The translations under genes were made by a program, and so were the position numbers. From the NCBI GenBank assembly GCA_964553915.1, contig CAZKMM010000117.1, positions 1 to 8,109 of the forward strand: a DNA stretch of 8,109 nucleotides, written 5' to 3'. Position 1 is the stretch's first letter, and each line of letters opens with the position of its first letter. Below, piece by piece: positions 6,915 through 8,109 of this stretch. The notes under the pieces were generated by a model, which was not told the DNA's origin, made no database searches, and saw only the letters and a program-made list of their open reading frames with translations. Origin of the DNA: CAZKMM01 sp964553915 (GTDB lineage Bacteria > RBG-13-61-14 > DRUE01).

Positions 6915-7919
6915 CTACTTCTGCGAAGAAAATCGGCGGAACTGCCGGTATGACTGCTTGGCATATATCGGATTCTCGCTAAAAGCTTCTACCACTACCC
7001 CAACAAAAAAATCCTGATACTCGGGAAAATTGGCAAAAACAAAATCCAAAAGCTTCTGAGAAAGCTCCTCCAACTTCTTGGTATCATCCAAAGATTCTGT
7101 CTGCCAGATTACCTTTACCCATGGCTCACCCTGAGCAAAAAATACCACCACCTCTAAAACCCGAAATCGGGTATCATCAACCTTCCAGACCTCAGGTTGA
7201 CCCATCGGAAAATAATCGGTCTTTACCTGACCCATCTCATCTGAAACACTGCGAGCAACAAATTCATCTATATTGGGACTTAAATTAGAAAGTAAATAAG
7301 CAATCTGATAATAAAGCAAAGCCAGACGAAGCCTTCCCTTCTCCCGCTCCTTGCGGGCTTCTCTTACATAATAATCCACGGTTCTTTTTCGCAGAGTGCG
7401 GGGAGTGATGGAAACAGAAATTAGCCTCCAGCCATCTTTTTCCTTAATCAGTTCAATCAGGGTCTGGACCGTCTCCTCACCGGATTTAGAATAATAAATC
7501 GCTGAAAACACCTCGGAGTTGGCAGGAACCTGATATACATCCAGGGTGCCTTTTCCTGTTAAATCACAGGCAACATTCACCACCCTTGTTTCTCTCTTCG
7601 CCTTATTGGTCAAATAATATGCCTCTCCCAGCCGGGAATATTCTAAAGGAGAAAAATTCTGTAACATCCCTTTCATAATAGTTTTGAACTGTTCTTTGGT
7701 CTGGGCTTTTTTCATCCTCTCACCAGCCAGTTGATAAATTTCATCAAATTTTCCCTCTTCTATGCCCATCATTATCTGTTCTGCCAGAGGAATTGCCTGA
7801 TTCCAAACCTGCTCCGGGATATTATCCCCGACCTGGCAGGAAGTTTCTGGCTTGCGGGAGCAATTTGCAAGCAGGAATAAAAAAATAAATAATCCAAAAA
7901 GTTTTAAGCCACTTTTCAT
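6915..7919 (-). CDS. Probable lipoprotein of unknown function
   Basis: The 334-residue product begins with a lysine-containing n-region and a hydrophobic stretch (residues 7-18) ending LLANC, so Cys20 is a likely lipidation site, although Asn at -1 is atypical for a lipobox. A periplasmic or outer-surface location is inferred. Residues about 38-172 (helices, then strands ending DGWRL at 162-166) resemble small NTF2-like or DUF4019/DUF3887-type domains; this is a fold impression, not an identification. Residues 181-214 look like one TPR-like helical hairpin, and 245-325 form a second alpha/beta segment. ATG 7919 is supported by GGAGGAG (7923-7929). It is the first gene of a unit with the phosphoglycerate mutase, whose preferred start lies 28 nt after this stop. 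I do not recognise the family. Confidence 0.85.
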   Translation of the reverse strand: MKSGLKLFGLFIFLFLLANCSRKPETSCQVGDNIPEQVWNQAIPLAEQIMMGIEEGKFDEIYQLAGERMKKAQTKEQFKTIMKGMLQNFSPLEYSRLGEAYYLTNKAKRETRVVNVACDLTGKGTLDVYQVPANSEVFSAIYYSKSGEETVQTLIELIKEKDGWRLISVSITPRTLRKRTVDYYVREARKEREKGRLRLALLYYQIAYLLSNLSPNIDEFVARSVSDEMGQVKTDYFPMGQPEVWKVDDTRFRVLEVVVFFAQGEPWVKVIWQTESLDDTKKLEELSQKLLDFVFANFPEYQDFFVGVVVEAFSENPIYAKQSYRQFRRFSSQK

Positions 7920-7946
7920 TTTCTCCTCCAGCTTCCGATTGTTTTT

Positions 7947-7975
7947 AGCCTATCACCCGTGCTTTTCTCTGTCAA
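7947..7975 (-). promoter_or_regulatory. Sigma70-type promoter for the lipoprotein-mutase unit
   Basis: On the minus strand a perfect TTGACA (7970-7975) is followed after 17 nt by TAGGCT (7947-7952), which matches the three most conserved -10 positions (T, A and final T). The expected transcription start near 7940 leaves about 20 nt before ATG 7919, enough for the GGAGGAG ribosome binding site. Confidence 0.55.
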
Positions 7976-7998
7976 ATTTTTCCTAAATGAGATTAAAT

Positions 7999-8026
7999 TT
8001 GGTATTTCATCCCAATTAACTATAAA
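7999..8026 (+). promoter_or_regulatory. Possible plus-strand promoter in the divergent intergenic region
   Basis: TTGGTA (7999-8004), a 16-nt spacer and TATAAA (8021-8026) form a passable sigma70-like site. Transcription would begin around 8033, only a few bases before ATG 8036, which would make the transcript nearly leaderless. The surrounding sequence is AT-rich, so a chance match is quite possible. Confidence 0.25.
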
Positions 8027-8035
8027 ATTTATTTG

Positions 8036-8109
8036 ATGAAGCGGGGGAGTATTTTTTATCCGGCTTATATGATGGGAAGGATTTTGCCTTGGAAGCTGGG
8101 AGATAAAAG
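8036..8109 (+). CDS. Possible divergent gene, first 24 codons only
   Basis: An open frame begins at ATG 8036 and runs off the right edge: 24 complete codons beginning MKRGSIFYPA. An in-frame stop lies at 7994-7996, so the start is at 8036 or TTG 8033. There is no Shine-Dalgarno. The short mix of basic, aromatic and hydrophobic residues, with a PW-x-LGD motif, loosely recalls the amino end of LpxL-type lipid acyltransferases (LP-x-x-x-x-x-x-LGD), but 24 residues cannot decide it. It could equally be non-coding. If real, it is transcribed divergently from the lipoprotein gene across 116 bp. Confidence 0.35.
   Translation, partial: MKRGSIFYPAYMMGRILPWKLGDK

Noticed and set aside
6887..6964. Longer mutase start at ATG 6964 (544 residues)
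   Set aside because: The extra 26 residues have no counterpart in the family, the upstream Shine-Dalgarno is weak and the overlap with the lipoprotein gene would be 50 nt; it cannot be fully excluded.
8032..8105. Alternative plus-strand frame at the right edge ending in TAA at 8103-8105
   Set aside because: It is short, has no suitable start and ends inside the window; the frame from ATG 8036 is more protein-like.

Overview
The window reads as bacterial DNA from an organism I cannot place. It has bacterial Shine-Dalgarno sites, sigma70-type promoters, a lipoprotein signal peptide and a zinc-ribbon response regulator. The last of these, with a giant TPR protein, recalls myxobacterial or related uncultivated lineages, but that is only an impression. 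Nearly all of the coding is on the minus strand; a divergent gene may begin at the right edge. There are no RNA genes, insertion sequences or CRISPR arrays.

From right to left along the minus strand there are two apparent transcription units. Unit A starts from a good promoter (7947-7975). It encodes a probable lipoprotein of unknown function (6915-7919), then a phosphoglycerate mutase of the GpmI (cofactor-independent) family (5330-6886), and ends at a plausible intrinsic terminator (5276-5322). Unit B starts from a second TTGACA-N17 promoter (5238-5266), which carries an inverted repeat around its -35 box. It encodes a short zinc-ribbon plus receiver protein (4635-5213, TTG start) and, 16 nt later, an enormous TPR protein. 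That protein's open frame runs without a stop from 4618 off the left edge, giving at least 1539 residues with the C-terminus outside the window.

Two things stand out. First, the phosphoglycerate mutase is circularly permuted: the native C-terminal half comes first, and the native N-terminal half (LDGWG, then the NSEAGH serine motif) follows. The native C- and N-termini are joined by a short linker, and new termini are opened inside the transferase domain. Spacings between active-site residues match the normal enzyme almost exactly on both sides of the cut. Second, the TPR protein is a regular array of at least 21 units of about 72 residues (about 216 bp), each apparently two helical hairpins.

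Unit B looks like a phosphorylation-responsive receiver made together with a very long protein-binding scaffold. Unit A pairs a glycolytic enzyme with an envelope lipoprotein, a pairing with no obvious functional logic. At the right edge a 116-bp divergent intergenic region separates unit A from the first 24 codons of a possible plus-strand gene.
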